This document shows, one piece after another, positions 25,008 through 32,707 of a DNA stretch of 64,000 bases; position 1 is the first letter of the stretch; each line of letters starts with the position of its first letter. A model generated the notes under the pieces. It saw only the letters and a list, made by a program, of their open reading frames with translations. It ran no database searches and was not told where the DNA came from. The translations under genes and the position numbers were made by a program. Source of the DNA: Streptomyces sp. NBC_00239 (GTDB lineage: Bacteria; Actinomycetota; Actinomycetes; Streptomycetales; Streptomycetaceae); assembly GCF_036194065.1 (NCBI RefSeq), contig NZ_CP108095.1:1736001-1800000 (forward strand), given 5' to 3'.

Positions 25008-25168
25008 ACGCCCTCCTGGGATACCGGGCCCGTCCGCTCGGGTCGTGCGGGTGTTGACTTGGGGGACGCAGCCGCCGGCGCCGGGGTTGCGTGCCGCTTG
25101 CGGCCGTTCGTCTGTTCTGCCGGTGTTCCGGTGTTCTGTCTCACCGCACTGCTCGTCGGACTGCTCAT
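25004..25168 (-). CDS. small coupled protein in the hopanoid operon
   Basis: 54 residues: a Ser/Thr/Gln-rich start, a basic N-G-R-K-R-H patch at 21-26, then an Ala/Pro/Ser-rich tail; probably disordered. It is not recognised with certainty, but the place (between hpnD and hpnE) is where I recall a small hypothetical gene (SCO6761, possibly DUF6380) in S. coelicolor. Translation is strongly suggested: AGGAGG stands eight bases before the ATG, the ATG overlaps the hpnD stop (TGATG), and the stop overlaps the hpnE ATG (ATGA). It may simply couple translation. Confidence 0.6.
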   Translation of the reverse strand: MSSPTSSAVRQNTGTPAEQTNGRKRHATPAPAAASPKSTPARPERTGPVSQEGV

Positions 25169-26130
25169 CAGACCCGCCTCCTGGCCGCCTGGCGCGAGAT
25201 GGTCCGCGCGTCGAGCCCCGACAGGCCGCGCACGGCGACGTACGCCTTCTCCCGCACGGGAAGCGAGACGCGTCCGCGCAGGACCGCCTCCGGCTCGCGT
25301 TCGATGCGGTCGAGCAGGCGGCGGTAGATCCCGGCCATCGCGGCCACGCACGCGCCGCTGCGCCGGTCGAGCATCGGCAGCAGCCGGTACCCTTCCGCGA
25401 ACAGGGCCCGGGCGCGCCGTACTTCGTGGTGGACGAGCCCCGCGAAGTCCGAACCGGCCGGCATCCGGCCCGTACCGGAGTCCCCGAGCCAGTCCGCGTC
25501 GCAGCCGAACTTGGCGAGGTCCTCGGCGGGCAGGTAGGTGCGGCCGTTGCCCGCATCTTCCCGGACGTCCCGGAGGATGTTGGTGAGTTGGAGGGCGAGA
25601 CCCAGTGTGTCGGCGTACTCGGGGGCGCGTGCGGCGTCGCGTGCGCCGGGCGCGGTGCCGAACACGCCCAGGGAGAGGCGTCCGATGGCACCGGCGACAC
25701 ACCGGCAGTAGCCCTTCAGGTCGTCCCAGGTCTCGTACGTCTGTCCGCGGACGTCCATGAGGACGCCGTCGATCAGCTCGTCGAGGCCGTCGAGCGGGAT
25801 CGGGAAGCGGCCGGCGGCGTGTGCCAGCGCCACCGCGACCGGGTCGGTGTCGTCCTCGTCGACGCGGCCGTCGCGGACCCGGGCGAGCAGCGCGCGCGTC
25901 TCCTCCAGACGGATCAGCTTGGCGTCGTCGGGCAGGGTGCCGTCGCCGATGTCGTCGACGCGCCGGGAGAAGGCGTACAGCGCGGACATCGCGTGCCGCT
26001 TGTCGGCGGGCAGCAGCCGGATGCCGTAGGCGAAGTTGCGCGCCTGGGCGCCGGTGACGGCCTCGCAGTAGCTGTATGCGGCGAGTACGGGTGCGGACAC
26101 GTGCGGCTGGCCCTCCACAGTCGGGCTCAC
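25168..26130 (-). CDS. hpnD: presqualene diphosphate synthase HpnD
   Basis: 320-residue squalene/phytoene-synthase-fold enzyme condensing two farnesyl diphosphates to presqualene diphosphate. Asp-rich motifs: R-V-D-D-I-G-D (about 57-63) and R-D-V-R-E-D (about 187-192, followed by R-T-Y-L-P). The length is normal. The GTG start overlaps the hpnC stop (GTGA). HpnC then converts the product to hydroxysqualene, and HpnE reduces it. Confidence 0.92.
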   Translation of the reverse strand: MSPTVEGQPHVSAPVLAAYSYCEAVTGAQARNFAYGIRLLPADKRHAMSALYAFSRRVDDIGDGTLPDDAKLIRLEETRALLARVRDGRVDEDDTDPVAVALAHAAGRFPIPLDGLDELIDGVLMDVRGQTYETWDDLKGYCRCVAGAIGRLSLGVFGTAPGARDAARAPEYADTLGLALQLTNILRDVREDAGNGRTYLPAEDLAKFGCDADWLGDSGTGRMPAGSDFAGLVHHEVRRARALFAEGYRLLPMLDRRSGACVAAMAGIYRRLLDRIEREPEAVLRGRVSLPVREKAYVAVRGLSGLDARTISRQAARRRV

Positions 26131-27047
26131 CCCTCTCTCGGCGCGGTGCGCAGAACGGCGCCGACCTCGCGGAGCAGGCCGGTTTTGGTGGGCTTGGGCG
26201 GGCCGGGCGCCACGTCGAACCCGGCCCGCTCGATCGCCTTCAGGGCCGCGCGGCCGCCGCCGACGAACCCGGCGAGCAGCAGCCGGAGCCTGCCGTGGAC
26301 GCTACCCACCAGCGGGGTGCCGTCATTCAGCAGGGCGCGGGCACGTTCCGCCTCGAAGGCGACGAGGGAGCGCAGCGACATGCCGGCGGAGGGCGCCTTG
26401 AGGTCGGCCTCCGTGACGTGGAAGCGGCGCATGTCCTGGGCCGGGAGGTAGATCCGGTCCCGGGCGAGGTCCTCGGTGACGTCCTGGAGGTGTTCGGCGA
26501 TCTGGAGCGCGGTGCAGATCCGGTCGGAGTGGCGGACCCGCTCGGGGGTACTGGTGCCGGTGATCGACAGCACCAGCCGGCCGACGGGGTTCGCGGACAG
26601 CTCGCAGTACGCGAGCAGCTCCTCGTACGTCTCGTAGCGGCGGACCCGCTGGTCCTGGCGGTTGGCCTCGATCAGGCCGAGGAAGGGCTCGGGGGTCAGC
26701 GCGTACCGGGCCGCGACGGGCTGCAGGGCGCGCAGCAGGGGGTGGCGCGGGGTGCCGTCGAAGACCCGGCCGAGGTCGGCCTCGAAGGCGTCGAGCATCG
26801 CGAGGCGGTCGTCCGCGCGGTCGGCGCCGAGGCCGAGGAGTTCGGCGTCGCGGCCGCCGGGGGCCAGGTCGCCGTCGCCGATGTCGTCGACCAGGCGCGC
26901 GTACCCGTAGACGGCCGTCAGCCCGGCGCGCCAGGCGCGGGGGACGAAGAAGGGGGCCACGGGGAAGTTCTCGTCGGCGGCCTTGCCGAGCGTGGCGCGC
27001 GCGTGGTCCGCGTCGGTCCGGGGACGGGTGCCGGGTGCCGGCGTCAC
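26127..27047 (-). CDS. hpnC: hydroxysqualene synthase HpnC
   Basis: 306-residue member of the same fold as HpnD, with L-V-D-D-I-G-D (about 52-58) and Q-D-V-T-E-D (about 188-193). The N-x-P-V-A-P-F-F motif near residue 30 is typical of HpnC. First enzyme gene of the operon. The GTG start overlaps the stop of a 21-codon ORF in the leader; no clear Shine-Dalgarno precedes it, so it may be reached by coupling. Confidence 0.9.
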   Translation of the reverse strand: MTPAPGTRPRTDADHARATLGKAADENFPVAPFFVPRAWRAGLTAVYGYARLVDDIGDGDLAPGGRDAELLGLGADRADDRLAMLDAFEADLGRVFDGTPRHPLLRALQPVAARYALTPEPFLGLIEANRQDQRVRRYETYEELLAYCELSANPVGRLVLSITGTSTPERVRHSDRICTALQIAEHLQDVTEDLARDRIYLPAQDMRRFHVTEADLKAPSAGMSLRSLVAFEAERARALLNDGTPLVGSVHGRLRLLLAGFVGGGRAALKAIERAGFDVAPGPPKPTKTGLLREVGAVLRTAPREG

Positions 27048-27109
27048 CGGCCGCCGCCCGCGGCGGGGACGGCTCGTACCCGGAGGGGCAGGAGAATTCC
27101 CGTAGCCAT
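27044..27109 (-). CDS. possible 21-residue leader peptide before hpnC
   Basis: ATG 27109 to TGA 27044: 21 residues starting M-A-T-G-I-L-L-P-L-R and ending G-G-G-R. The stop overlaps the hpnC GTG (GTGA). It could be a coupling ORF, or the true 5' region of the operon may lie differently. There is no clear ribosome site of its own. Confidence 0.35.
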   Translation of the reverse strand: MATGILLPLRVRAVPAAGGGR

Positions 27110-27332
27110 TGCCGTCACATCTCCCGTTCTACACTGCTGACTCAATACATCCTATTTCGGACACGCCGCCGGTCCGCCCCGGGAGGGTGCCCTCTCGGCT
27201 ATGGGGAATCGTCCCCACTTGCCGCGATTCAGCACCGGTCCAGCTTACGTTGTACAACGCGAACCGGCCCCACCGGGTGTACGCCCCGTTACGTGATGTC
27301 GCGGCCCCCGCGCGGCCCCGCCGCACGCAGCA

Positions 27333-27369
27333 CGGGACCCCCGCCGCAAGTGCTGCGGCGGGGGTCCCG
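27333..27369. terminator. terminator after the TagGH operon
   Basis: 16-bp perfect arms CGGGACCCCCGCCGCA/TGCGGCGGGGGTCCCG around AGTGC, 67 bases beyond the stop of the ABC ATPase gene. The remaining 27110-27332 stretch must hold the hopanoid operon promoter, which I cannot pin down. Confidence 0.88.
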
Positions 27370-27435
27370 CGACGAGCAGAGGAGCCGGCGGGGCGTGCGG
27401 CGCGACCCCCTGGGAGCCCCGCCGCGCCGGGCCGT

Positions 27436-28236
27436 CTAGCGGCTCGTCTCCTTCTCGTACGCCTTCACGACCTCTTCGGTGGGGCCGTCCATCAGGAGCT
27501 CGCCCTTCTCCAGCCACAGGACGCGGTCGCAGGTGTCCCTGATCGACTTGTTGCTGTGGCTGACGAGGAAGACCGTGCCGGCCTCCTTGCGGAGCTCGCG
27601 GATGCGCTCCTCGGAGCGGATCTGGAAGCGGCGGTCACCGGTGGCGAGCGCCTCGTCGATCATCAGCACGTCGTGGTTCTTGGCGGCGGCGATCGAGAAG
27701 CGCAGGCGGGCGGCCATGCCGGAGGAGTAGGTGCGCATCGGCAGGGTGATGAAGTCGCCCTTCTCGTTGATGCCCGAGAAGTCGACGATGCCCTGGTAGC
27801 GCTCCTTGATCTCCTCGCGGGACATGCCCATCGCCAGGCCGCCGAGCATCACGTTGCGCTCGCCGGTCAGGTCGTTCATCAGCGCCGCGTTGACGCCGAG
27901 GAGCGAGGGCTGGCCGTCCGTGTAGACCTTGCCGGACTCGCACGGCAGCAGGCCGGCGATGGCGCGGAGCAGGGTGGACTTGCCGGAGCCGTTGGAGCCG
28001 ATGAGGCCGATGGCCTCGCCCCGGTACGCGGTGAAGGAGACCCCGCGCACCGCGTGCACCTTGCGGACGCCCGGCTGCTCGCCCTTGCGTCGGATTATCT
28101 TGTTGAGCGCCGCGGTGGCGCTGCCCTTGCCGCCGCCGCCCGCGTTGACGCGGTAGACGATGTGGACGTCGTCCGCGATCACCGTGGGGATGCGCGCGCC
28201 GTCCGGGGCGTAGTTGGGGGAGAGTTCATCAGCCAC
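27436..28236 (-). CDS. TagH/RfbE-type polysaccharide-export ABC ATPase
   Basis: 266-residue nucleotide-binding subunit of an ABC-2 exporter for teichoic-acid-like or O-antigen-like polymers. Walker A is G-S-N-G-S-G-K-S-T near 80-88, signature Y-S-S-G-M-A-A-R-L, Walker B V-L-M-I-D-E-A-L-A-T-G-D, and switch His in V-S-H-S. The N-terminal extension before the Walker region is typical of this subfamily. The GTG start lies inside the permease gene (8-base overlap), so the two are co-translated. It powers export of whatever the upstream cluster makes. Confidence 0.9.
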   Translation of the reverse strand: MADELSPNYAPDGARIPTVIADDVHIVYRVNAGGGGKGSATAALNKIIRRKGEQPGVRKVHAVRGVSFTAYRGEAIGLIGSNGSGKSTLLRAIAGLLPCESGKVYTDGQPSLLGVNAALMNDLTGERNVMLGGLAMGMSREEIKERYQGIVDFSGINEKGDFITLPMRTYSSGMAARLRFSIAAAKNHDVLMIDEALATGDRRFQIRSEERIRELRKEAGTVFLVSHSNKSIRDTCDRVLWLEKGELLMDGPTEEVVKAYEKETSR

Positions 28237-29158
28237 GGCCGTAACGCTCCTCAGCCTTCCAGAAGTACACGAAGCCGCCGAGGCCGATCACCACGGCCCA
28301 GCCGACCGCGAAGGCCCACACGTGCGGCGGCAGGAACGACGAGTCGTACTTGTCGATCAGGGCGAACCGGATGAGGTCCATGTAGATGGCGGCGGGGTTC
28401 CACTGGAGCACGTCCGCGACCCAGGCAGGCGCCTCCTTGAGGTACTCGCCGATGGAGAACATGACGCCCGACGCGTACATCCACGTACGCATCACGAACG
28501 GCATCAGCTGGGCGAGGTCCGGGGTCTTCGCGCCCGCCCGCGCCATGACCATGGCGAGTCCGGTGTTGAAGACGAACTGCAGGAACAGCGCCGGGATCAC
28601 CAGCAGCCACGACAGGCTCGGGTAGTTGCCGAAGCCCACCGCGACGATGAAGACCACGATCATCGAGTACAGCAGCTGCTGGAGCTGCTGGAGCGAGAAC
28701 GAGATCGGCAGCGAGGCGCGCGGGAAGTGCAGGGCGCGCACCAGGCCGAGGTTGCCGGAGATCGCCCGGACACCGGCCATCACCGAGCTCTGCGTGAAGG
28801 TGAACACGAAGATGCCCATGACCAGGAACGGGATGTACGTGTCCTGGTCCATGCCGCGGCCGGCCTTCAGGATCAGCCCGAAGATCAGGTAGTAGACCAG
28901 CGCGTTCAGGAGCGGAGTCGCGACCTGCCAGATCTGGCCGAGCTTGGCCTGGCTGTACTGCGCCATCAGCTTGGCCGAGGAGAAGGCCAGGATGAAGTGG
29001 CGGCGGCTCCACAGCTCCCGCACGTACTGCATGAGCCCGGGGCGGGCACCGCTCACCGACAGGCCGTACTTCGCGGCGAGCTCCGCCGGGGTCAGCCCCT
29101 CGTCGGGAGACGGCGGCTTGCTCGTGGCGAGGGCGCCGTCGTGGGTTGTGTCACTCAC
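28229..29158 (-). CDS. TagG/Wzm-type ABC-2 permease
   Basis: 309-residue inner-membrane permease with a cytosolic N-terminus (about 1-60) and six hydrophobic segments. L-G-Q-I-W-Q-V-A-T-P-L-L-N-A near 73-86 is the ABC-2 permease signature region. It pairs with the overlapping ATPase for export of a phosphopolymer or polysaccharide. It follows a hairpin at 29221-29239, so it may be partly a separate transcription unit from the biosynthetic genes upstream. Confidence 0.9.
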   Translation of the reverse strand: MSDTTHDGALATSKPPSPDEGLTPAELAAKYGLSVSGARPGLMQYVRELWSRRHFILAFSSAKLMAQYSQAKLGQIWQVATPLLNALVYYLIFGLILKAGRGMDQDTYIPFLVMGIFVFTFTQSSVMAGVRAISGNLGLVRALHFPRASLPISFSLQQLQQLLYSMIVVFIVAVGFGNYPSLSWLLVIPALFLQFVFNTGLAMVMARAGAKTPDLAQLMPFVMRTWMYASGVMFSIGEYLKEAPAWVADVLQWNPAAIYMDLIRFALIDKYDSSFLPPHVWAFAVGWAVVIGLGGFVYFWKAEERYGRG

Positions 29159-29220
29159 AAGTTGAAACTTTCGTCTTCAAGATGCGCAGCAAGGGCGGAC
29201 ATCGGGCTCTGGGCCCCGTG

Positions 29221-29239
29221 CCCCGGGAGTGTCCCGGGG
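29221..29239. terminator. hairpin between glycosyltransferase and tagG-like gene
   Basis: CCCCGGGA/TCCCGGGG with a GTG loop, 30 bases after the glycosyltransferase stop. It is short, so it may attenuate rather than fully terminate. Confidence 0.5.
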
Positions 29240-29267
29240 TACGGACATGCTCCCAGAAGCGGGCTCG

Positions 29268-30152
29268 TCAGATGACAGGTGGTCGGCCCAGCCTGGTCAG
29301 CCGCCACACGGTGCGCCACTTCATGGGGCGCCGGGGCCCGCACGGAGTGGCCCAGCCCTCGCGGAAGCCGCCGAACCAGGCCTTGAGCGCCGGGCCCGAG
29401 GGCTTGCGGAGCAGCGTGAGCAGCATCCACACCCCGAGGTAGGCGGGGACCAGGGGGGCCGGCAGGTTGCGGCGGGCCAGCCAGACCCGGTTGCGGGCCA
29501 CCATGCGGTGGTAGACCGCGTGCCGGGAGGGCGCCGTCGTCGGGTGGTGCAGGACCATGTCGGCGCGGTAGTCGATCAGCCAGCCCGCGTCGAGCGCGCG
29601 CCAGGCCAGGTCGGTCTCCTCGTGCGCGTAGAAGAACTCGCCGGGGAGCTCGCCGACCTGCTCGAACACCTTGGTGCGCACCGCGTTGGCGCCGCCGAGG
29701 AACGTGGTCACGCGCGAGGACCGCATCGGGTCCGAGGCGCGCAGCCGCGGCACGTGGCGGCGCTGGGTGACGCCGGTGTCCGGGTCCGCGATGCGGAAGC
29801 TGACGATGCCCAGCTCGGGGTCCTCGGCGAAGGCGCGCCGGCACAGCTCGGCCGTGTCGGTGCGGGCCAGCAGGCCGTCGTCGTCGAGGAAGAGCAGGGC
29901 GTCCACCTCGCGGCCGCCGGGCCCGAAGGCCTCGATGCCCGCGTTGCGGCCGCCGGGGATGCCCAGGTTCTCGGGCAGGTCCACCGTACGGATGCCCTCG
30001 GGCAGCCCGGTGATCTTGACGCCCTGGCCGACCACGACGACCTCGACCGGGTCGCCGTCCTGCTTGGCGACCGAGTCGAGCAGGGCGTTCAGCTCGTCCG
30101 GGCGGTTGCCCATCGTGATGATGACGGCGCCCAGCCGCATCGCGGTACTCAC
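29268..30152 (-). CDS. GT2-family glycosyltransferase
   Basis: 294-residue GT-A fold transferase. It starts M-S-T-A-M-R-L-G-A-V-I-I-T-M-G-N-R, has the metal-binding D-D-D in L-F-L-D-D-D-G and the acceptor-side E-E-T-D-L-A-W-R-A (ED-like) motif. A hydrophobic, basic C-terminal ~60 residues may touch the membrane. The GTG start overlaps the stop of the CDP-alcohol protein (GTGA). It probably decorates the cluster product with a sugar. The donor is unknown. Confidence 0.88.
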   Translation of the reverse strand: MSTAMRLGAVIITMGNRPDELNALLDSVAKQDGDPVEVVVVGQGVKITGLPEGIRTVDLPENLGIPGGRNAGIEAFGPGGREVDALLFLDDDGLLARTDTAELCRRAFAEDPELGIVSFRIADPDTGVTQRRHVPRLRASDPMRSSRVTTFLGGANAVRTKVFEQVGELPGEFFYAHEETDLAWRALDAGWLIDYRADMVLHHPTTAPSRHAVYHRMVARNRVWLARRNLPAPLVPAYLGVWMLLTLLRKPSGPALKAWFGGFREGWATPCGPRRPMKWRTVWRLTRLGRPPVI

Positions 30153-30928
30153 TTCAGCCTGCTGGAGACGAGGACGGAGACCAGGTGCAGCACGGTCTGC
30201 AGCAGCGCGATGCCGGCCAGTACGGCGACGCCGAGCCGCGAGTAGAACAGGTCGCCGCGGACCGAGTCCACGACGGCCAGCGCCAGGATCAGGAACGACG
30301 CCTCGATGCCCAGGATCAGCCGGTGGAACTTCAGCGCCGACGCGGCCCGGCGGGCGAGGGCCATGCCGGAGGAGCGCGGCTCGGCCGCGGCTTCCTTCAC
30401 CGGCGGCAGTCCGCCCTGGTGGCGGGCGACGCCGACCAGGTCGGTCTCGGCCTTGATCAGGATCGCGCCGAGTGCCGCGAGGGTGCCGAGGAAGGCCCAC
30501 AGCCAGTCGATCCGGCCGGTGCCCCACAGGTCCGCGGCGCGCAGGCCGAAGCCGACCAGGACCGCCGCGTCGCACAGGTAGGCGCCGACGCGGTCCAGGT
30601 ACACGCCGGACAGCGAGAACTGCTGCTTCCAGCGGGCGAGCTCGCCGTCGACGCAGTCGAGCAGCAGGTAGAGCTGCACCATCACCACGCCGAGTACGGC
30701 ACCCCAGACGCCCGGCACCAGCAGGGCCGGGGCGGCGAGGACGCCGGCGAGCGTCATCAGGTAGGTCAGCTGGTTGGGCGTGACCTTGGTGGTGGCCAGG
30801 ATGCGGGTGATGCGCAGAGAGATCTCGCGCATGTACAGGCGCCCGCCCCAGTGCTCTCCGCTGCGCCGGTCCTTGACCCCCGCGGGGTGCACGACCGGAC
30901 GGAGCTCAGCTACGGATGGTCTTGGCAT
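30149..30928 (-). CDS. CDP-alcohol phosphotransferase-fold membrane protein with altered motif
   Basis: 259 residues with about six membrane segments and the CDP-alcohol motif D-C-V-D-G-E-L-A-R (about 91-99), then G-V-Y-L-D. In the family consensus a last aspartate, the presumed catalytic base, follows four residues after this D; here that position is Ala (D-R-V-G-A), and an Asp appears only four residues later. So it may be an inactive partner, or use a shifted base. Its start overlaps the end of the dehydrogenase gene. The family joins a CMP-activated alcohol phosphate to a second alcohol. Confidence 0.85.
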   Translation of the reverse strand: MPRPSVAELRPVVHPAGVKDRRSGEHWGGRLYMREISLRITRILATTKVTPNQLTYLMTLAGVLAAPALLVPGVWGAVLGVVMVQLYLLLDCVDGELARWKQQFSLSGVYLDRVGAYLCDAAVLVGFGLRAADLWGTGRIDWLWAFLGTLAALGAILIKAETDLVGVARHQGGLPPVKEAAAEPRSSGMALARRAASALKFHRLILGIEASFLILALAVVDSVRGDLFYSRLGVAVLAGIALLQTVLHLVSVLVSSRLK

Positions 30929-31967
30929 AGTCGGAGTAAGCGTCCCTGATCTCGGCGGCGGACAGGTTGAGGTGCTCCAGGATGGTGAAGCGTCCCGGGC
31001 GGGTCTGCGGGGCGTACTCGACGGCCTTGACGAACTCGTCCACGCTGAACCCGATCTCCTCAGGCAGCACCGGCAGCCCGTGGCCGCGCAGCACCTCGGT
31101 GAAGAGCCCGGCCTGGTCGCGGGCGCCGCGCAGGTGCATGGCGAAGGCGGCGCCGATGCCGACCTGCTCGCCGTGGAGCGCGGAGCGCCCCGGGTAGAGC
31201 AGGTCGAAGGCGTGGCTGATCTCGTGGCAGGCGCCCGACGACGGGCGGCTGTCGCCGCTGATCGACATGGCGATGCCGGAGAGCACCAGGGCCTCGGAGA
31301 GCACGGTGAGGAACTCGTCGTCGCCGCAGCCGCCGGGGTGGCGCAGCACGGACTCGCCGGCGGTGCGGGCCATGGCGGCGGCGAGGCCGTCCACGGGCTC
31401 GCCCGTCAGGCGGTGCGAGAGCTCCCAGTCCGCGATCGCGGAGATGTTGGAGATCGCGTCGCCGATGCCGGCGCGGATGAACCGCACCGGGGCGTCCTTG
31501 ATGACGTCGAGGTCGATCACCATGGCGATCGGCGTGGGGACGCCGTAGGAGCCCCGCCCGTTGTCGTTGTCGAGGATCGACACCGGCGAGCAGATGCCGT
31601 CGTGCGAGAGGTTGGTGGCGACGGCCACCATCGGCAGCCCGACCCGCGCCGCGGCGTACTTCGCCACGTCGATGATCTTGCCGCCGCCCAGGCCGACCAC
31701 TGCGTCGTAGCGGCGGCCCTTTATGTCGTCGGCGAGCTTGACCGCGGAGTCGATCGTGCCGTCGACGACCGGGTACCAGTCGGCGTGCGGCAGTACGGGC
31801 TCCAGCTTGGCGCGCAGCGCCTGGCCGGATCCCCCGCTGATGGCGATCGCGAGCTTGCCGGACGCCGAGATCCGCTGGTCGGCCAGGAGGCCGGCCAGGT
31901 CGTCCATGGCGCCGCAGCTGATGTCGACGACGACCGGCGACGGGATGAGCCGCGTCAGTACTGGCAT
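30906..31967 (-). CDS. glycerol-1-phosphate-dehydrogenase-like (Fe-ADH_2) enzyme
   Basis: 353-residue NAD(P)-dependent, metal-containing alcohol dehydrogenase of the dehydroquinate-synthase superfamily, closest in pattern to EgsA/AraM sn-glycerol-1-phosphate dehydrogenases. It has the nucleotide loop G-L-G-G-G-K-I-I-D-V near 93-102 and metal ligands in G-A-C-H-E-I-S-H-A and L-H-G-E-Q-V-G. It would reduce dihydroxyacetone phosphate or a related keto-polyol phosphate. It overlaps the nucleotidyltransferase gene by 13 bases, suggesting its product is the activated substrate. The precise substrate is an inference. Confidence 0.8.
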   Translation of the reverse strand: MPVLTRLIPSPVVVDISCGAMDDLAGLLADQRISASGKLAIAISGGSGQALRAKLEPVLPHADWYPVVDGTIDSAVKLADDIKGRRYDAVVGLGGGKIIDVAKYAAARVGLPMVAVATNLSHDGICSPVSILDNDNGRGSYGVPTPIAMVIDLDVIKDAPVRFIRAGIGDAISNISAIADWELSHRLTGEPVDGLAAAMARTAGESVLRHPGGCGDDEFLTVLSEALVLSGIAMSISGDSRPSSGACHEISHAFDLLYPGRSALHGEQVGIGAAFAMHLRGARDQAGLFTEVLRGHGLPVLPEEIGFSVDEFVKAVEYAPQTRPGRFTILEHLNLSAAEIRDAYSDYAKTIRS

Positions 31968-32707
31968 GCGATCGTCCGGCCCTTGGCGAGGTCGTCGTGG
32001 TTGTCGATCTCGACCCACTTGACGTCGCCGATGGGGGCCACGTCGATGACGAAGCCGTCGTTGACGAGCTTCTGGTAGCCGTCCTCGTAGTAGAGGTCGG
32101 GGTCGCGCTCGAAGGTGGCCTTCAGGGCGTCGGCCAGCGCCTCGGCGGCGTCGGGCTCGATCAGGGTGACGCCGATGTACTCGCCGGTCGCGGTGGCCGG
32201 GTCCATCAGCTTGGTGATCGTGCGGACGCCCTGGCCCTCGGCGGTGATGACCTTCATCTCCTCGTCGGCCAGGTGCTTGACCGTGTCGAGGGCGAGGATG
32301 ATCTTCTGGCCGTTGCCGCGGGCGGCGAGCAGGGTCTCCTCGACGGAGACCGGGTGCACGGTGTCGCCGTTGGCGAGGATGACGCCCTTCTTCAGGACGT
32401 CACGGGCGCACCACAGGGAGTAGGCGTTGTTCCACTCCTCGGCCTTGTCGTTGTCGATGAGCGTGATCGACAGGCCGTACTTGGCCTCCAGCGCGGCCTT
32501 GCGCTCGTACACGGCCTCCTTGCGGTAGCCGACGACGATCGCGACCTCGGTGAGGCCGACCGCGGCGAAGTTGCCCAGGGTCAGGTCGAGGACCGTGAGG
32601 CTCTCCTCCTGGCCTTCGGGGCCGACCGGCACGAGGGCCTTGGGAAGGGTGTCGGTGTAGGGACGCAGGCGGCGTCCGGCACCGGCAGCGAGTACAAGGC
32701 CGATCAT
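31955..32707 (-). CDS. sugar/polyol-phosphate nucleotidyltransferase
   Basis: 250 residues of the NTP_transferase fold, with the nucleotide loop G-L-V-L-A-A-G-A-G-R-R-L-R-P at the N-terminus, then K-A-L-V-P-V. V-I-L-A-N-G-D-T (about 108-115) holds a metal aspartate. Length and pattern resemble CTP:phosphocholine and inositol-1-phosphate cytidylyltransferases more than dTDP-glucose synthases. Sitting between a polyol-phosphate dehydrogenase and two CDP-alcohol-type proteins, it probably makes a CDP-polyol. It overlaps the next upstream gene by four bases. Confidence 0.83.
   Translation of the reverse strand: MIGLVLAAGAGRRLRPYTDTLPKALVPVGPEGQEESLTVLDLTLGNFAAVGLTEVAIVVGYRKEAVYERKAALEAKYGLSITLIDNDKAEEWNNAYSLWCARDVLKKGVILANGDTVHPVSVEETLLAARGNGQKIILALDTVKHLADEEMKVITAEGQGVRTITKLMDPATATGEYIGVTLIEPDAAEALADALKATFERDPDLYYEDGYQKLVNDGFVIDVAPIGDVKWVEIDNHDDLAKGRTIACQY

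Noticed and set aside
28214..29275. Long plus-strand frame rich in His/Asp/Gln opposite the permease gene
   Set aside because: Typical antisense artefact of high third-position GC; no ribosome site.
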